Positions 26,386 through 35,624 are shown, counted from the first letter of the stretch. The stretch: DNA of 64,000 bases from DASSUW01 sp963806395 (GCA_963806395.1 CAWDYI010000016.1:129032-193031), one strand, 5' to 3'. Program-made: numbers and translations. Notes: generated by a model not told the origin, from the sequence alone.

Positions 26386-28154
26386 AGTCCGGCCACCGCC
26401 TTCCGCTCCGGGAACGACTGAGCGGGCAGGCCCTTCTCGGCGATCTCCGCGTACAGCGCGCTGCGCTCGAGCAGCTCGGCGTGGGTGCCGCGCGCGCCAG
26501 GGCGGCCGCGCTCGAGTACGACGATCTCGTCGGCCAGCGCGATCGTGGAGAGCCGGTGGGCGATCACGAACGTCGTGCGGCCGGCCATCACCTCGCGCAG
26601 CGCCTGCTTGATCGCCTGCTCGGTCGAGGCGTCGACCGAGCTCGTGGCGTCGTCGAGGACGAGGATCCGGGGGTCGGCCAGCAGCGCCCGGGCGATCGCG
26701 ATCCGCTGGCGCTGGCCGCCCGACAGCGTCAGCCCGCGCTCCCCGACGCCAGTGTCGTAGCCGGCAGGCAGCTCCTCGATGAACCCGGCCGCCTGCGCGC
26801 GCTCCGCGGCCCGCGCGACCTCCTCGCGGCTCGCCTCCGGCCGCGCGTAGGCGATGTTGTCGTGCACGGAGGCCGAGAACAGGAACGGGTCGTCGTCGAC
26901 GACCGCGATCGCCGAGCGCAGCGAGCGCAGGTCGACCTCGCGGACATCCGCGCCGTCGATCCGGACCGATCCGGCGGTGACGTCGTAGAGCCGCCCGAGC
27001 AGCTGGACCAGCGTCGTCTTGCCCGAGCCGGTGGCCCCCACGAGGGCGACGGTCGTGCCGGCTTCCACGACCAGGTCGACGTCCCGCAGCGCCGGCGACG
27101 ACGCGCCTTCGTAGGCGAACGAGACGTCGCGCAGCTCCACCCGCCCGCCGCCGACCGGGAGCGGCCGGGCGTCCGGCGGCGACACGATGCGCGGCTCGCG
27201 GTCGAGCAGCTCGAAGATCCGCGCCCCGGAGGCGATCGCACGCTGCACCGTCGCGAGGTTCAGCCCGAGCAGGCGCATCGGCGCGATCAGCATCAGCAGA
27301 TAGGCGTAGAACGCCGTGAAGCCACCCAGCGAGAGCGAGCCCTCCATCACCTGGCGGCCGCCCACGAGCAGGATCACCGCCAGCCCGAGGTTCGGCAGGA
27401 AGCCGATCAACGGGTTGTAGAACGCGCGCAGCCGCGTCGCGACCATCGACTCGCCGAACACCCGACCCACGCTGCGCCGGAACCGCTCGAGCTGGCGATC
27501 TTCGGCTGCGAACGCCTTCACCACCCGGACGCCGGACACGTTCTCCTCGACGTCGGCCGTCAGCTCCGCGATCCGCTGCTGGACCGCCTGCACCGCCGGG
27601 CGGGAGCGCCGGCCGTCGCGCGTCGCGACCAACACGACGAACGGGACCGGCGCCAGCGCGAGCGCGGCCAGACCCGGCTGCAACAGGAACATCGCCACCG
27701 CCGCGAACACGATCGCGAGTCCGCGCAAGGCGAGATACACGAAACCGAAGCCGAGCAGGAACCGCACCGACTGCAGGTCCACCGTCGCGCGTGACATCAG
27801 CTGCCCGGTCTGCCGGCGCGCGAAGAACCCGAGCTCGAGCGCCTGCAGGTGCTCGTAGATCGCGTTGCGCAGATCGACCTCCACCCCGGCCGCCACCCTG
27901 CCGGCGACGAGCAGCCACGCCACCGAGAGCGCCAGCCGCAGCAGCGCGGCCAGCACGACCGCGGCCGCGAGCAGCCCGAGCGCACCGCGATCGCCGCGGG
28001 CGATGACGTCGACCGCCTGCCCCGTGAGCCACGGAATCGCCATCGTGACGGCGATCTCGAGCGCCGCGAGCAGCACCGACAAGACGGACGCCTTCCGGTA
28101 CGGGGCGAGGAACCCGAGCAGCCGGATGAAGGTCGAGCTGCTCAACGCCCGCAT
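26382..28154 (-). CDS. ABC exporter half-transporter, degenerate-site subunit
   Basis: A 590-residue half-transporter with six hydrophobic segments and a C-terminal ATPase domain. Walker A VGATGSGKTTL and the signature LSGGQRQRIAIARALL are standard. The Q-loop reads VVDDDPFLF, without the usual glutamine, and Walker B ends ILVLDDATSSVD, with aspartate in place of the catalytic glutamate. This matches the degenerate-site subunit of heterodimeric exporters (TM287/288, BmrCD). ATG 28154 was chosen; the open frame upstream runs into the divergent LysR gene. It is first of a three-gene operon ending with the monooxygenase. Confidence 0.92.
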   Translation of the reverse strand: MRALSSSTFIRLLGFLAPYRKASVLSVLLAALEIAVTMAIPWLTGQAVDVIARGDRGALGLLAAAVVLAALLRLALSVAWLLVAGRVAAGVEVDLRNAIYEHLQALELGFFARRQTGQLMSRATVDLQSVRFLLGFGFVYLALRGLAIVFAAVAMFLLQPGLAALALAPVPFVVLVATRDGRRSRPAVQAVQQRIAELTADVEENVSGVRVVKAFAAEDRQLERFRRSVGRVFGESMVATRLRAFYNPLIGFLPNLGLAVILLVGGRQVMEGSLSLGGFTAFYAYLLMLIAPMRLLGLNLATVQRAIASGARIFELLDREPRIVSPPDARPLPVGGGRVELRDVSFAYEGASSPALRDVDLVVEAGTTVALVGATGSGKTTLVQLLGRLYDVTAGSVRIDGADVREVDLRSLRSAIAVVDDDPFLFSASVHDNIAYARPEASREEVARAAERAQAAGFIEELPAGYDTGVGERGLTLSGGQRQRIAIARALLADPRILVLDDATSSVDASTEQAIKQALREVMAGRTTFVIAHRLSTIALADEIVVLERGRPGARGTHAELLERSALYAEIAEKGLPAQSFPERKAVAGL

Positions 28155-28229
28155 GGAGTGCAGGCTGGCGCCGCCGATGTCTCCGATCAACACCGATGGC
28201 GCGAACACAGCGTGTAGGTTTCCTTCACG

Positions 28230-29156
28230 ATGTGGGAGGCAATCGACCTCCGCGAGCTGCGGGTGTTCCTCACCCTGGCCGAGGAGCTTCACTTCAGGCG
28301 GACCGCCGACCGGCTTCGCCTGACGCCCTCGCGCGTGAGCCAGACTCTGCGCGAGCTCGAGCACAAGCTGGGCGCTCAGCTGGTGCACCGCACGAGTCGC
28401 AGCGTCCAGCTCACGTCCTTCGGCGAGCGTTTTCGCGGCGAGCTCGACCCTGTCTACGGCGAGCTCGTGCGCGTACTCGAGAACGCACACGCCGGCGTGC
28501 GGGGCCTGGAAGGATCACTGCGGCTCGGGCTGTTCAGCGGGCCCGCCGAGGGCACCCACCTGGCGAGGGTCATCGACGCGTTCGGCGCCCTCCACCCCCA
28601 GTGCGAGGTCGACGTCGTCCAGCTCTCCTGGGACGATCCGCTGGAGCGGCTTCGGCGAGGCGACGTGGACGTGATGGCGTGCTGGCTCCCGCTCGAGCAG
28701 CCGGATCTCGTCGTGGGACCGATCCTGGCTCGTGCGCGGCGAGCGGTGGCGGTGGCGCGGGACCACCCGCTCGCGGAGCGCGAGAGCATCTCGTTCGAGG
28801 AGCTTGCCGACCACGCGATTCCTCGACTCGACGGGTGGCCGCGCGAGCTCCACGAAACGGTTTTCCCCACCACGACCCCGAGCGGCCGTCCCATCGCCGG
28901 GGTCCGGATCCCCGTCGGCGAGCGCAACTTCCTCGAGATGGCGCATCGAGTCGCGCGCCAGGAGTTCGTGTTCCCGACCGTCGCCTCGGCCGAGCCGTTC
29001 ATGGCGCCCTACGACCTCGCCTTCGTGCCGTTCACGGGGATGGAGCCGGCACGGAGTGCGCTCGTCTGGCGCCGCCGCGCGCGCGACCCCAGGCTACGGG
29101 AGTTCATCCGAACCGCTCGCGACGTGCTGCGAACCGCCGGACGCAAGCCGGAGTGA
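28230..29156 (+). CDS. LysR-family transcriptional regulator
   Basis: A 308-residue LysR protein: N-terminal helix-turn-helix (DLRELRVFLTLAEELHF, then TPSRVSQTLRELEHKLG) at residues 6-60, and a ligand domain starting at GSLRLGLFSGPAEGTHLARV near 95. A -10-like TAGGTT (28215-28220) lies nine bases before the ATG, so the message may be leaderless. It is divergent from the ABC-monooxygenase operon with 75 bases between starts. Classic LysR arrangement suggests it controls that operon in response to the compound being exported or oxidised. Confidence 0.92.
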   Translation: MWEAIDLRELRVFLTLAEELHFRRTADRLRLTPSRVSQTLRELEHKLGAQLVHRTSRSVQLTSFGERFRGELDPVYGELVRVLENAHAGVRGLEGSLRLGLFSGPAEGTHLARVIDAFGALHPQCEVDVVQLSWDDPLERLRRGDVDVMACWLPLEQPDLVVGPILARARRAVAVARDHPLAERESISFEELADHAIPRLDGWPRELHETVFPTTTPSGRPIAGVRIPVGERNFLEMAHRVARQEFVFPTVASAEPFMAPYDLAFVPFTGMEPARSALVWRRRARDPRLREFIRTARDVLRTAGRKPE

Positions 29157-29247
29157 GCGTCTCTCCGAGCCTCGTCCTGCCGAGCCTTCAGCTCTGCTTG
29201 AGGCGGCCTTGATCGATGCTTAGGCACCCCACGCAACACTTGGTCGC

Positions 29248-29343
29248 ATGGACGCCCTAGGAGACATCGCCGCCGTGGCGATCACATGCGGTGCAGCGGT
29301 CCTCTTCGCGCTGATGGCCTGGGCAGGCCAGCACCAGAGCTGA
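29248..29343 (+). CDS. candidate 31-residue single-helix membrane protein
   Basis: ATG 29248 to TGA 29343 encodes a short acidic lead (MDALGDI), a hydrophobic stretch AAVAITCGAAVLFALMAW and a polar end (AGQHQS). The shape is that of small KdpF-like membrane peptides, but no kdp genes follow. No clear Shine-Dalgarno is seen. It sits in a 211-base gap. It may be chance. Confidence 0.35.
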   Translation: MDALGDIAAVAITCGAAVLFALMAWAGQHQS

Positions 29344-29367
29344 GTCGCACCGGCGCCTCGGAAACGG

Positions 29368-29760
29368 TCACGCCGTCGCGGTCGTCGTGCGCTCGATCGC
29401 GGCGAGTGCGAGCTGCTCGTCGACCTCGCCCGGCAGACCGCTGACGCCAACCGCGCCGACCCGCCGGCCGCCCTCGAACACGGCGACGCCGCCGAGGAAG
29501 AACGTGAAGAAGGGATCGAAGCTCGCTCGCTCGACCGGATCGGCGCGCGCCGTTTCGGCGAGCTCGCGCGTCGACGTCGCGTCGCTGCGTGCGGCCGTGT
29601 AGGCCTTGCGCTGCGCGTTCAGCCGCGTGTCCGGCGCCGCACCGTCCATCGTTGCCGCCGCGACCAGCTCACCGTGCGGGTCAGCGACGAACACCGACAC
29701 CGGCCCGGAGGCGCTCGCCACCACGTCGTCGACGATCGCCCGGGCCCTGGCCAGATGCAT
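29368..29760 (-). CDS. GlcG/HbpS-family heme-binding-like protein
   Basis: The 130-residue product follows the GlcG/HbpS pattern: VSVFVADPHGELVAAATMDGA near residues 21-41 in two segments, TRLNAQRKAYTAARS near 45, and GGVAVFEGGRRVGAVGVSG near 90-110. Members bind heme or act as small oligomeric partners of redox enzymes. No signal peptide is present. It is a single gene without a helpful neighbour. Confidence 0.85.
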   Translation of the reverse strand: MHLARARAIVDDVVASASGPVSVFVADPHGELVAAATMDGAAPDTRLNAQRKAYTAARSDATSTRELAETARADPVERASFDPFFTFFLGGVAVFEGGRRVGAVGVSGLPGEVDEQLALAAIERTTTATA

Positions 29761-29840
29761 GTGGCGATCTTACGATGGCGCGGCTCCGCGAGGCGCGGTC
29801 CTCTACACTGAAACACGTCACCAGCAGGGGATCAACAGTC

Positions 29841-30371
29841 ATGAGCGCCGTTATCGCGGCGCTCTTCTTATTGGCGCCGAGCGTGGCGCAGGGCATGACC
29901 GAGATCGGCGCCGTTGTGGAACCGATTCCCGTTCGCGTGTTCCCGATCGCCGGTCCGCACGACCTCGGACGCAGCCCCACGAACGGGTTCGGCGGCGGGC
30001 GCGGGCACAGCGGGCAGGACATGTTCGCGGCGTGCGGGACACCGGTCGTCGCCGCACAGGGCGGGAAGGTCCGCAAGGCCGGCTTCCACCCCGTCGGCGG
30101 CAACTTCGTCGTCGTCACCGAGTACCGGACACGCCTCGACGCGGTCTACATGCACCTCGCGAACCGGCCGCGCCTGCGCCCGCGCGAGACAGTGCTGACC
30201 GACGAGCGGATCGGCTCGGTGGGCGACACCGGCAACGCGTCGGGCTGCCACCTGCACTTCGAGCTGTGGACGGCGCCGGGCTGGTACGACGGCGGCGAGC
30301 CGTTCGATCCGCTCCCGCGACTGCAGAGATGGGACGCGCAAGGCGGCTCAGGCCTTACGCCACGGCGTTGA
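29841..30371 (+). CDS. secreted M23-family peptidase
   Basis: A 176-residue protein with a signal peptide (MSAVIAALFLLAPSVAQG). The LytM core shows GHSGQDMFAACGTPVVAAQGG in part near residues 55-75 (first zinc histidine and aspartate), VVVTEYRTRLDAVYMHL near 93-110, GSVGDTGNASGCHLHFEL near 130-147 with the HLH ligand pair. GGGG lies 12 bases before ATG 29841. M23 enzymes cut peptidoglycan peptide cross-links; some bind only. Its end overlaps the convergent sigma partner gene by 24 bases. Confidence 0.88.
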   Translation: MSAVIAALFLLAPSVAQGMTEIGAVVEPIPVRVFPIAGPHDLGRSPTNGFGGGRGHSGQDMFAACGTPVVAAQGGKVRKAGFHPVGGNFVVVTEYRTRLDAVYMHLANRPRLRPRETVLTDERIGSVGDTGNASGCHLHFELWTAPGWYDGGEPFDPLPRLQRWDAQGGSGLTPRR

Positions 30372-31004
30372 GGTCAGCAGCGTCCAGTCGGGTTGGCAGC
30401 CGCCCTCGGCGTTTCGGAGCGTCAGGATCGAACGGCTGAGCGTGAAACCGACGGTGGACGCGCCGGCCGGCTGTTCTGGCAGCGGGCAGGTGCGACTCGG
30501 GGCGAAGGTCAGACGACCGGGCTCGACGCCAGTGATCTCGAGCACGTAATCGCCGCTTTCCGGTCCCTCCGGCGCGGAGACCGTGATGGTGCGCTCGGCG
30601 CTACGGACGACGATCCTCCACCAGCCGGCCGGCGGGTCATAGGGGATCTGCATGCGCCGCAGCGACGCGGCGGTGATGTTGGCGACGTAGAGGCCGTCGA
30701 GGCGGCGCAGAATCGCTTCCTCGTCCGTCGCCGGCGAGGCCGTCGGGACGGCGGTCGGAGCGGGCGTCGCGCTGCGTTCGTCGTCGCGCGTGTCCAACGC
30801 CGCGCCGGCGATCACGACGATGGCCACGAGCAGAGCCCCGGCGATCACGGCCACCAGAAGTCGCGGCGACGGGCGCAGCCGGCCGAGCGCAGGGCGCAGC
30901 CGGCCGAGCGCGGGGCCGCGTTCGCGCCGGTCTTCGATCGCTGCCACGCGCTCGAGCTCGGCGCGCAACCGGTCCAGGTACCACGGCTGCCGATGACCGG
31001 TCAT
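30348..31004 (-). CDS. single-pass membrane protein coupled to an ECF sigma factor
   Basis: A 218-residue protein with a basic cytoplasmic N-terminus, one helix (LLVAVIAGALLVAIVVIAGA) near residues 50-70, a proline/alanine/threonine linker and an extracytoplasmic domain with two cysteines. A repeated ALGRLRP occurs just before the helix. ATG 31004 overlaps the sigma factor stop (ATGA), so it is probably its anti-sigma or sensor. No ZAS motif is seen, so the anti-sigma role is by position only. Confidence 0.7.
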   Translation of the reverse strand: MTGHRQPWYLDRLRAELERVAAIEDRRERGPALGRLRPALGRLRPSPRLLVAVIAGALLVAIVVIAGAALDTRDDERSATPAPTAVPTASPATDEEAILRRLDGLYVANITAASLRRMQIPYDPPAGWWRIVVRSAERTITVSAPEGPESGDYVLEITGVEPGRLTFAPSRTCPLPEQPAGASTVGFTLSRSILTLRNAEGGCQPDWTLLTSTPWRKA

Positions 31005-31546
31005 GCCCGCTTCTCCCAACGCCGCCGTAGGCCGGCCAGACCGCGGCTCACACGCTGGCGGACCACTGCCTCGCTGACGCCGTGCCGCACCGCGATGTCC
31101 GCATACTCACCCTCGTCGACGACTCGGGCCAGGACAGCAGTGCGCTGATCCGTGGGCAAGTCCTGCAGCAGCTGAACGACGACCGACGCGTCGGCCAGCG
31201 CGTCGATGCGCGCCACATCGTCGTCGGTGACCTCGACGGGGCGCATGCCGAGCCGTGTCCGAGCGCTGCGTTCGGCGTAGCCGGATCGCAACGCCGAATT
31301 GAGCTTGTTGGACGCGATCGCCATCAACCAGGCATGGGCAGACGCGTTCTTGGACCGATACCGCCGGCGGCCGCTGAGCGCCGCCGCGAACACCTCCGCG
31401 GCGAGATCCGCCGCCGCCTCGCCATCGGGGCTGCGCCGCCGCAGGAACCCGAGCACCCACTCCGCATGACGGTCATAGAACACCGCAAACGCCGCCGCAT
31501 CGCCCTTCAACAGCAGCTCGCGATCGGTGGGCTCCTGGTTGACCAT
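31001..31546 (-). CDS. ECF-type RNA polymerase sigma factor
   Basis: The 181-residue protein has sigma region 2 (FAVFYDRHAEWVLGFLRRR, then AADLAAEVFAAALSGRRRY) and region 4 (LLQDLPTDQRTAVLARVVDEGEYADIAVRHG in two parts, then SEAVVRQRVSRGLAGLRRR). ATG 31546 starts the sequence MVNQEPTDRELLLKGD; the frame upstream is less protein-like. It is translationally coupled to a membrane protein, as is usual for sigma and anti-sigma pairs. Confidence 0.9.
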   Translation of the reverse strand: MVNQEPTDRELLLKGDAAAFAVFYDRHAEWVLGFLRRRSPDGEAAADLAAEVFAAALSGRRRYRSKNASAHAWLMAIASNKLNSALRSGYAERSARTRLGMRPVEVTDDDVARIDALADASVVVQLLQDLPTDQRTAVLARVVDEGEYADIAVRHGVSEAVVRQRVSRGLAGLRRRWEKRA

Positions 31547-31767
31547 CACCCCATCAGTCGCAGCAGACCGCAGCTTGTGACGCAAGTCAACGACGAGCAC
31601 CAGCATTCGGTCGCCCGCGCCGTGCATGAGGATGGACGCGACACACGCCAGCCGCGCCCCTCAGAGTGTGGCGTCGAACCTGGTTGTCGCAAGCGACCAA
31701 CCTCGAGCGAGCCTCCGGGGTCGTACCCCCTGACACGTTCACTGCCACGCTCAGGAGGACCTCGATC

Positions 31768-32361
31768 ATGCTCGCGAGCTGTAGACCGGCCATGGCCAAG
31801 CGAATCCCGAAAGCGATCGGGCTCGTGGCCTGCGTCGTCACGACGCTGATCGCCACGCAGTCACCCGCTCACGCGAACCCGTTCCCGAACAACGGCGACA
31901 GCGCTGTGGCCGACAACGGCGTGCACACCTACTGCTACACCAGCGGCTTCACCACCGACGCGTCGGTCGCGAGCTATGCCATGTCGGTGCTCGGCGACAC
32001 GACCGACATGGACGACCTCTTCCCGACCGTCCCGTCGTCCTGCCAGTTCATGGAGACGGACGTGTGGTGGTTCGAGACCGACCTGCCGGCCACCGAACGT
32101 GGCGTGCGCGATTGCTGGCTCGAGTCGCCGGCAGGGATCTGCACCTCCTCGGACATCAGGTTGGACTTCGCCCAGATCGACAGCGGAACAGGCGCTGTCT
32201 GGGAGGACCGGCGCAAGACCGCGGTCCATGAAGTCGGGCACAGCGTCGGTCTCGGTCACGACACGATCAGCGCGATGAAGTCGGGCGAGATCCCGGACAG
32301 CTCGCTGACCTGGCGCAGGTACAGCGCGCACGACATCGTCCACATCAACGGCGAGTACTAG
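31768..32361 (+). CDS. secreted metzincin-like zinc protease
   Basis: A 197-residue protein with a signal peptide (basic lead, then IGLVACVVTTLIATQSPAHA). The zinc motif HEVGHSVGLGH near residue 155 is the full HExxHxxGxxH of metzincins, and a methionine (ISAMKSGEIP) follows at the distance of a Met-turn. Four to six cysteines fit an exported fold. ATG 31768 is preceded by AGGAGG at a nine-base spacing. It is followed after 12 bases by a lipoprotein gene, probably in one operon. The substrate is unknown. Confidence 0.82.
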   Translation: MLASCRPAMAKRIPKAIGLVACVVTTLIATQSPAHANPFPNNGDSAVADNGVHTYCYTSGFTTDASVASYAMSVLGDTTDMDDLFPTVPSSCQFMETDVWWFETDLPATERGVRDCWLESPAGICTSSDIRLDFAQIDSGTGAVWEDRRKTAVHEVGHSVGLGHDTISAMKSGEIPDSSLTWRRYSAHDIVHINGEY

Positions 32362-32373
32362 GAGTGCCGAACC

Positions 32374-33027
32374 ATGCGTAAAGCTCTCACGCTGCCGGTC
32401 CTCGTCCTCGCCGTCGTCTTCGGCGGCTGCAGCGGCGACTCGTCCCCGGCGAAGTCGTCCACGATCGCGACGTTCGTCTCGCTCACCGCCTCCGGCGTCA
32501 ACGTCGACTACACGCCGCTGTCGTCGCCGCAGGACGCCGTCGCCAAAGCGAACCTGATCGTCGAGGGCACGCTCACCGACGTCGTCGACGGCATCGGCCT
32601 GACGTACCCCGACCCGCTGTACACCGAGCGACAGGCCAACACGTACGCGACGTTCGTCATCACGGTCGAGCGCGTCATCTCCGGCGACCCGGCGAAGGTG
32701 CTCAACGGGCGGGTGTACGCAACGGTGCACAAGAGCAGGGCGGCCGAGATCGACCAGCTCGCCGGCGCCAATCCACATCCGCGGATCGTCGCGGTGCTCG
32801 ACGACATCACCAACTGGAGCCCGGCCCGTGGTGTCCGCGTCAACCGCCCAGCCGCCGTCCCGTCCAGTGCGCCGCTGTACGCGCCGTACACCGACGGCGT
32901 CTGGCTGCAGGGCGCCGCTGACGCCGAGATGTACGGCCTGCACGCCCATCCGGACGAGCTCGCCGCGCCCTGGGGCCGCCCGAGGACCGTGCGCCAGTTC
33001 TCCGCGGCCGTCCAGCGAGCGGCCTGA
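32374..33027 (+). CDS. lipoprotein of unknown function
   Basis: A 217-residue product with signal peptide and lipobox (LVLAVVFGGC, lipidated cysteine near residue 19). The mature part starts SGDSSPAKSS and holds a region (DAVAKANLIVEGTLTDVVDG, ATFVITVERVISGD) that looks like a small beta domain. I do not recognise the family. It follows the metzincin by 12 bases, so the two may act together at the cell surface. Confidence 0.75.
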   Translation: MRKALTLPVLVLAVVFGGCSGDSSPAKSSTIATFVSLTASGVNVDYTPLSSPQDAVAKANLIVEGTLTDVVDGIGLTYPDPLYTERQANTYATFVITVERVISGDPAKVLNGRVYATVHKSRAAEIDQLAGANPHPRIVAVLDDITNWSPARGVRVNRPAAVPSSAPLYAPYTDGVWLQGAADAEMYGLHAHPDELAAPWGRPRTVRQFSAAVQRAA

Positions 33028-33168
33028 CGGTCGCATCCCAGAGGTATGGCGCGTTGACAAGGTGTCGCGAGAGGCGCTGATAGTCGGGACACCTTGCAGC
33101 CGTGCCGGCAATCCCGCGTGCTCCACACTTCTCGCCGTCGGAATGCGGCCGCTACGCGTGAGGAGAGC

Positions 33169-34543
33169 ATGAGCACCATCGAGTACGCAGTCACCAACCC
33201 GGCGACGGGGGAGAAGCTCAAGACGTTCGAGACGATCGGCGACGACGCGCTGAAGGCGGCGATCGGCCGCGCGCACGACGCCCACCGGGGCTGGGGACGC
33301 GGCACGAGCGTCGAGGAGCGCAGCAAGGTGATCGCCCGTGTCGCGGAGCTGCACACCGAGCGCCGGGAGGAGCTCGCGCAGATCATCACGCGCGAGATGG
33401 GCAAGCCGATCGAGCAGGCGCTCGGCGAGGTGGACTTCAGCGCCGCGATCTACCAGTACTTCGCCGACAACGCGGCGCAGATCATGGCCGACGAGCCGAT
33501 CGAGCTGCTCGAGGGCGACGGCTCGGCGTTCGTGCGGCGCAGCTCGGTCGGGCTGCTGCTCGGGATCATGCCGTGGAACTACCCCTACTACCAGGTGGCC
33601 CGCTTCGCCGGCCCGAACCTCGTGGTCGGGAACACGATCCTGCTCAAGCACGCGCCACAGTGCCCCGAGTCGGCCGCGGCGATGGAGCAGATCTTCCACG
33701 CGGCCGGCGTGCCGGCGGACGCGTACATCAATCTCTACGCGACCAACGAGCAGATCGAGTGGGTGATCGGTGACCCGCGCGTGCAGGGCGTCTCGCTGAC
33801 CGGCTCCGGCCGCGCGGGCGCCGCGGTCGCCCAGGTCGCCGGCCGCCACCTGAAGAAGGTCGTGCTCGAGCTCGGCGGCTCGGACCCGTTCATCGTCCTC
33901 AAGTCCGACGACCTCGACGCCGTCGTCGAGCAGGCCGTCGGCGGACGGCTGGAGAACACCGGCCAGGCCTGCAACGCGGCCAAGCGGTTCATCGTCGTGG
34001 ACGACCTCTACGACAGCTTCGTCGAGAAGTTCGCCGCGGCGCTGACCGAGGTGGAGCCGGGCGACCCGTCGTCGAGCGACACGACGATCGGGCCGCTGTC
34101 GTCCACGGGGGCGGCGGACCGGCTGGAGGAGCAGGTCAAGGAGGCCCTCGACGGAGGCGCCACGCTCGTGGCGGGTGGCGGCCGCGACGGGCAACTTCTA
34201 CAAGACCGCCGTCCTGACCGGCATCACCAAGGACAACCCGGCGTACTACGAGGAGTTCTTCGGGCCGGTCGCGCAGGTCTACAAGGTCGGCTCGGAGGCC
34301 GAGGCGGTCGAGCTCGCCAACGACACGCCGTACGGGCTCGGCTCCTACGTGTTCACGAGCGACCAGGACCAGGCGCTGCGCGTGGCCGACCAGATCGAGG
34401 CAGGGATGGTCTTCATCAACGCCGTCGGTGCCGAAGGCGTCGAGCTGCCCTTCGGCGGCGTGAAGGCCTCCGGCTTCGGGCGCGAGCTCGGCCGCAACGG
34501 CGCGGACGAGTTCGTCAACAAGAAGCTCATCCGCGTCGGCTGA
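33169..34543 (+). pseudogene. aldehyde dehydrogenase (succinate-semialdehyde type) with one frameshift
   Basis: Start ATG 33169 has AGGAGAG just before it. The first frame gives LLLGIMPWNYPYYQVARF near residue 125, SLTGSGRAGAAVAQ near 210, LELGGSDPFIVL (glutamate) near 230 and NTGQACNAAKRF (catalytic cysteine) near 265. Near 34190 the frame shifts, and the second frame continues NFYKTAVLTGITKDNPAYYEEFFGPV (in two parts) to VNKKLIRVG and the stop at 34543. A single base restores one protein of about 457 residues, the size of GabD-type enzymes. Sequencing error or a recent mutation are both possible. Confidence 0.82.
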
Positions 34544-34619
34544 ACCGCTGCGCGTTCCGGCGGACAGCTGGCAGGTAGGACCCCATAACCGCTGGGCGTA
34601 CGTCCACGCCGACGAGATC

Positions 34620-35621
34620 GTGCCGACCGTCCCCGTGCCACGCGGGGACGGTCCGGTCGCGCCGCTGCCCGCCGGTGATGTCGACTTCGGCGATCTGCTC
34701 GAGGACATCCCGGAGCTCGACGGCCTCGCGGTGGTGCATCGCGGCCGGCTCGTCGCCGAGCGCTACGGCGGCGAGATGACCGAGGTGTCGCTGCACCTGT
34801 CGCAGTCCGTCGGCAAGTCCGTGGCGGGCCTCACCGCCGGGATCCTCGCCGGCCGCGGGCAGCTCGACCCATCCTCTCGCGTGACCGACCATGTGCCCGA
34901 GGTCGCCGGCAGCGGCTATGACGGCGCGACGGTGCGCCACCTGCTCGACATGACCGCCGCGATCGACTTCGTCGAGGACTACGCCGTCGACTTCTGGCGC
35001 TATGACGTCGCTTGCGCGTGGCACCCGCCGGTGCCCGGCGTCCCCGAGACGATCCTGGAGTACCTGCCCACGATCGGCCCGGCGGATTGGACGCACGGTG
35101 AGCGCTTCCACTACGCGACGCCGAACACCGACCTGCTCGGCATCGTCCTCGAGCGCGTCGCGGACGAGCCATTGGCGACGCTGATCGCGCGCGAGCTGTG
35201 GGGCCCGCTGGGCGCGGAGCGCGATGCGCTGCTGACCGTGGACGGCGCGGGGACCGCGGCGATCGGCGGCGGCTTCTGCGCGACGCTGCGCGACTACGCC
35301 CGGCTCGGCCTGCTCGTCGCGGAGGACGGCGCCGACGTCGTGTCGGCGCAGTGGATTGCGGAGCTTGGCGGGGGCGACGCCGCGGCGTTCGCCCGCTCCA
35401 CCGTTCCCACGGCCGGCTCGGGTGCCGAGGGCTACCGGAACCAGTGGTGGCGCCGGGACGGCCGGCCGACGGCGCGCGGCATCCACGGTCAGCTGGTCTC
35501 AGCCGACCCCGCCATGCAGACCGTCGTCGCCATCCTCAGCTCGTGGCCGGACGCGATGGACGGCGCACGCGAGGCGCGGCACCGGGCACTGGTCGCCGGC
35601 GTCGTCGCGCGGCTGACCTGA
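34620..35621 (+). CDS. serine hydrolase, beta-lactamase class C / NylB-like
   Basis: The SxxK motif LSQSVGKSVAGL lies near residue 63 and HYATPNTDLLG near 165 in place of the YxN motif, as in 6-aminohexanoate-oligomer hydrolases. Later come GGGFCATLRDYARLG and IHGQLVSADPAMQTVVAILSS in segments. GTG 34620 is the only normal start, giving 333 residues. However, codons upstream in the same frame (34578-34619) read GPHNRWAYVHADEI, which looks conserved, so the real start may lie near 34548 (CTG) or be hidden by an indel. Family sure, N-terminus unsure. Confidence 0.83.
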   Translation: MPTVPVPRGDGPVAPLPAGDVDFGDLLEDIPELDGLAVVHRGRLVAERYGGEMTEVSLHLSQSVGKSVAGLTAGILAGRGQLDPSSRVTDHVPEVAGSGYDGATVRHLLDMTAAIDFVEDYAVDFWRYDVACAWHPPVPGVPETILEYLPTIGPADWTHGERFHYATPNTDLLGIVLERVADEPLATLIARELWGPLGAERDALLTVDGAGTAAIGGGFCATLRDYARLGLLVAEDGADVVSAQWIAELGGGDAAAFARSTVPTAGSGAEGYRNQWWRRDGRPTARGIHGQLVSADPAMQTVVAILSSWPDAMDGAREARHRALVAGVVARLT

Positions 35622-35624
35622 CGC

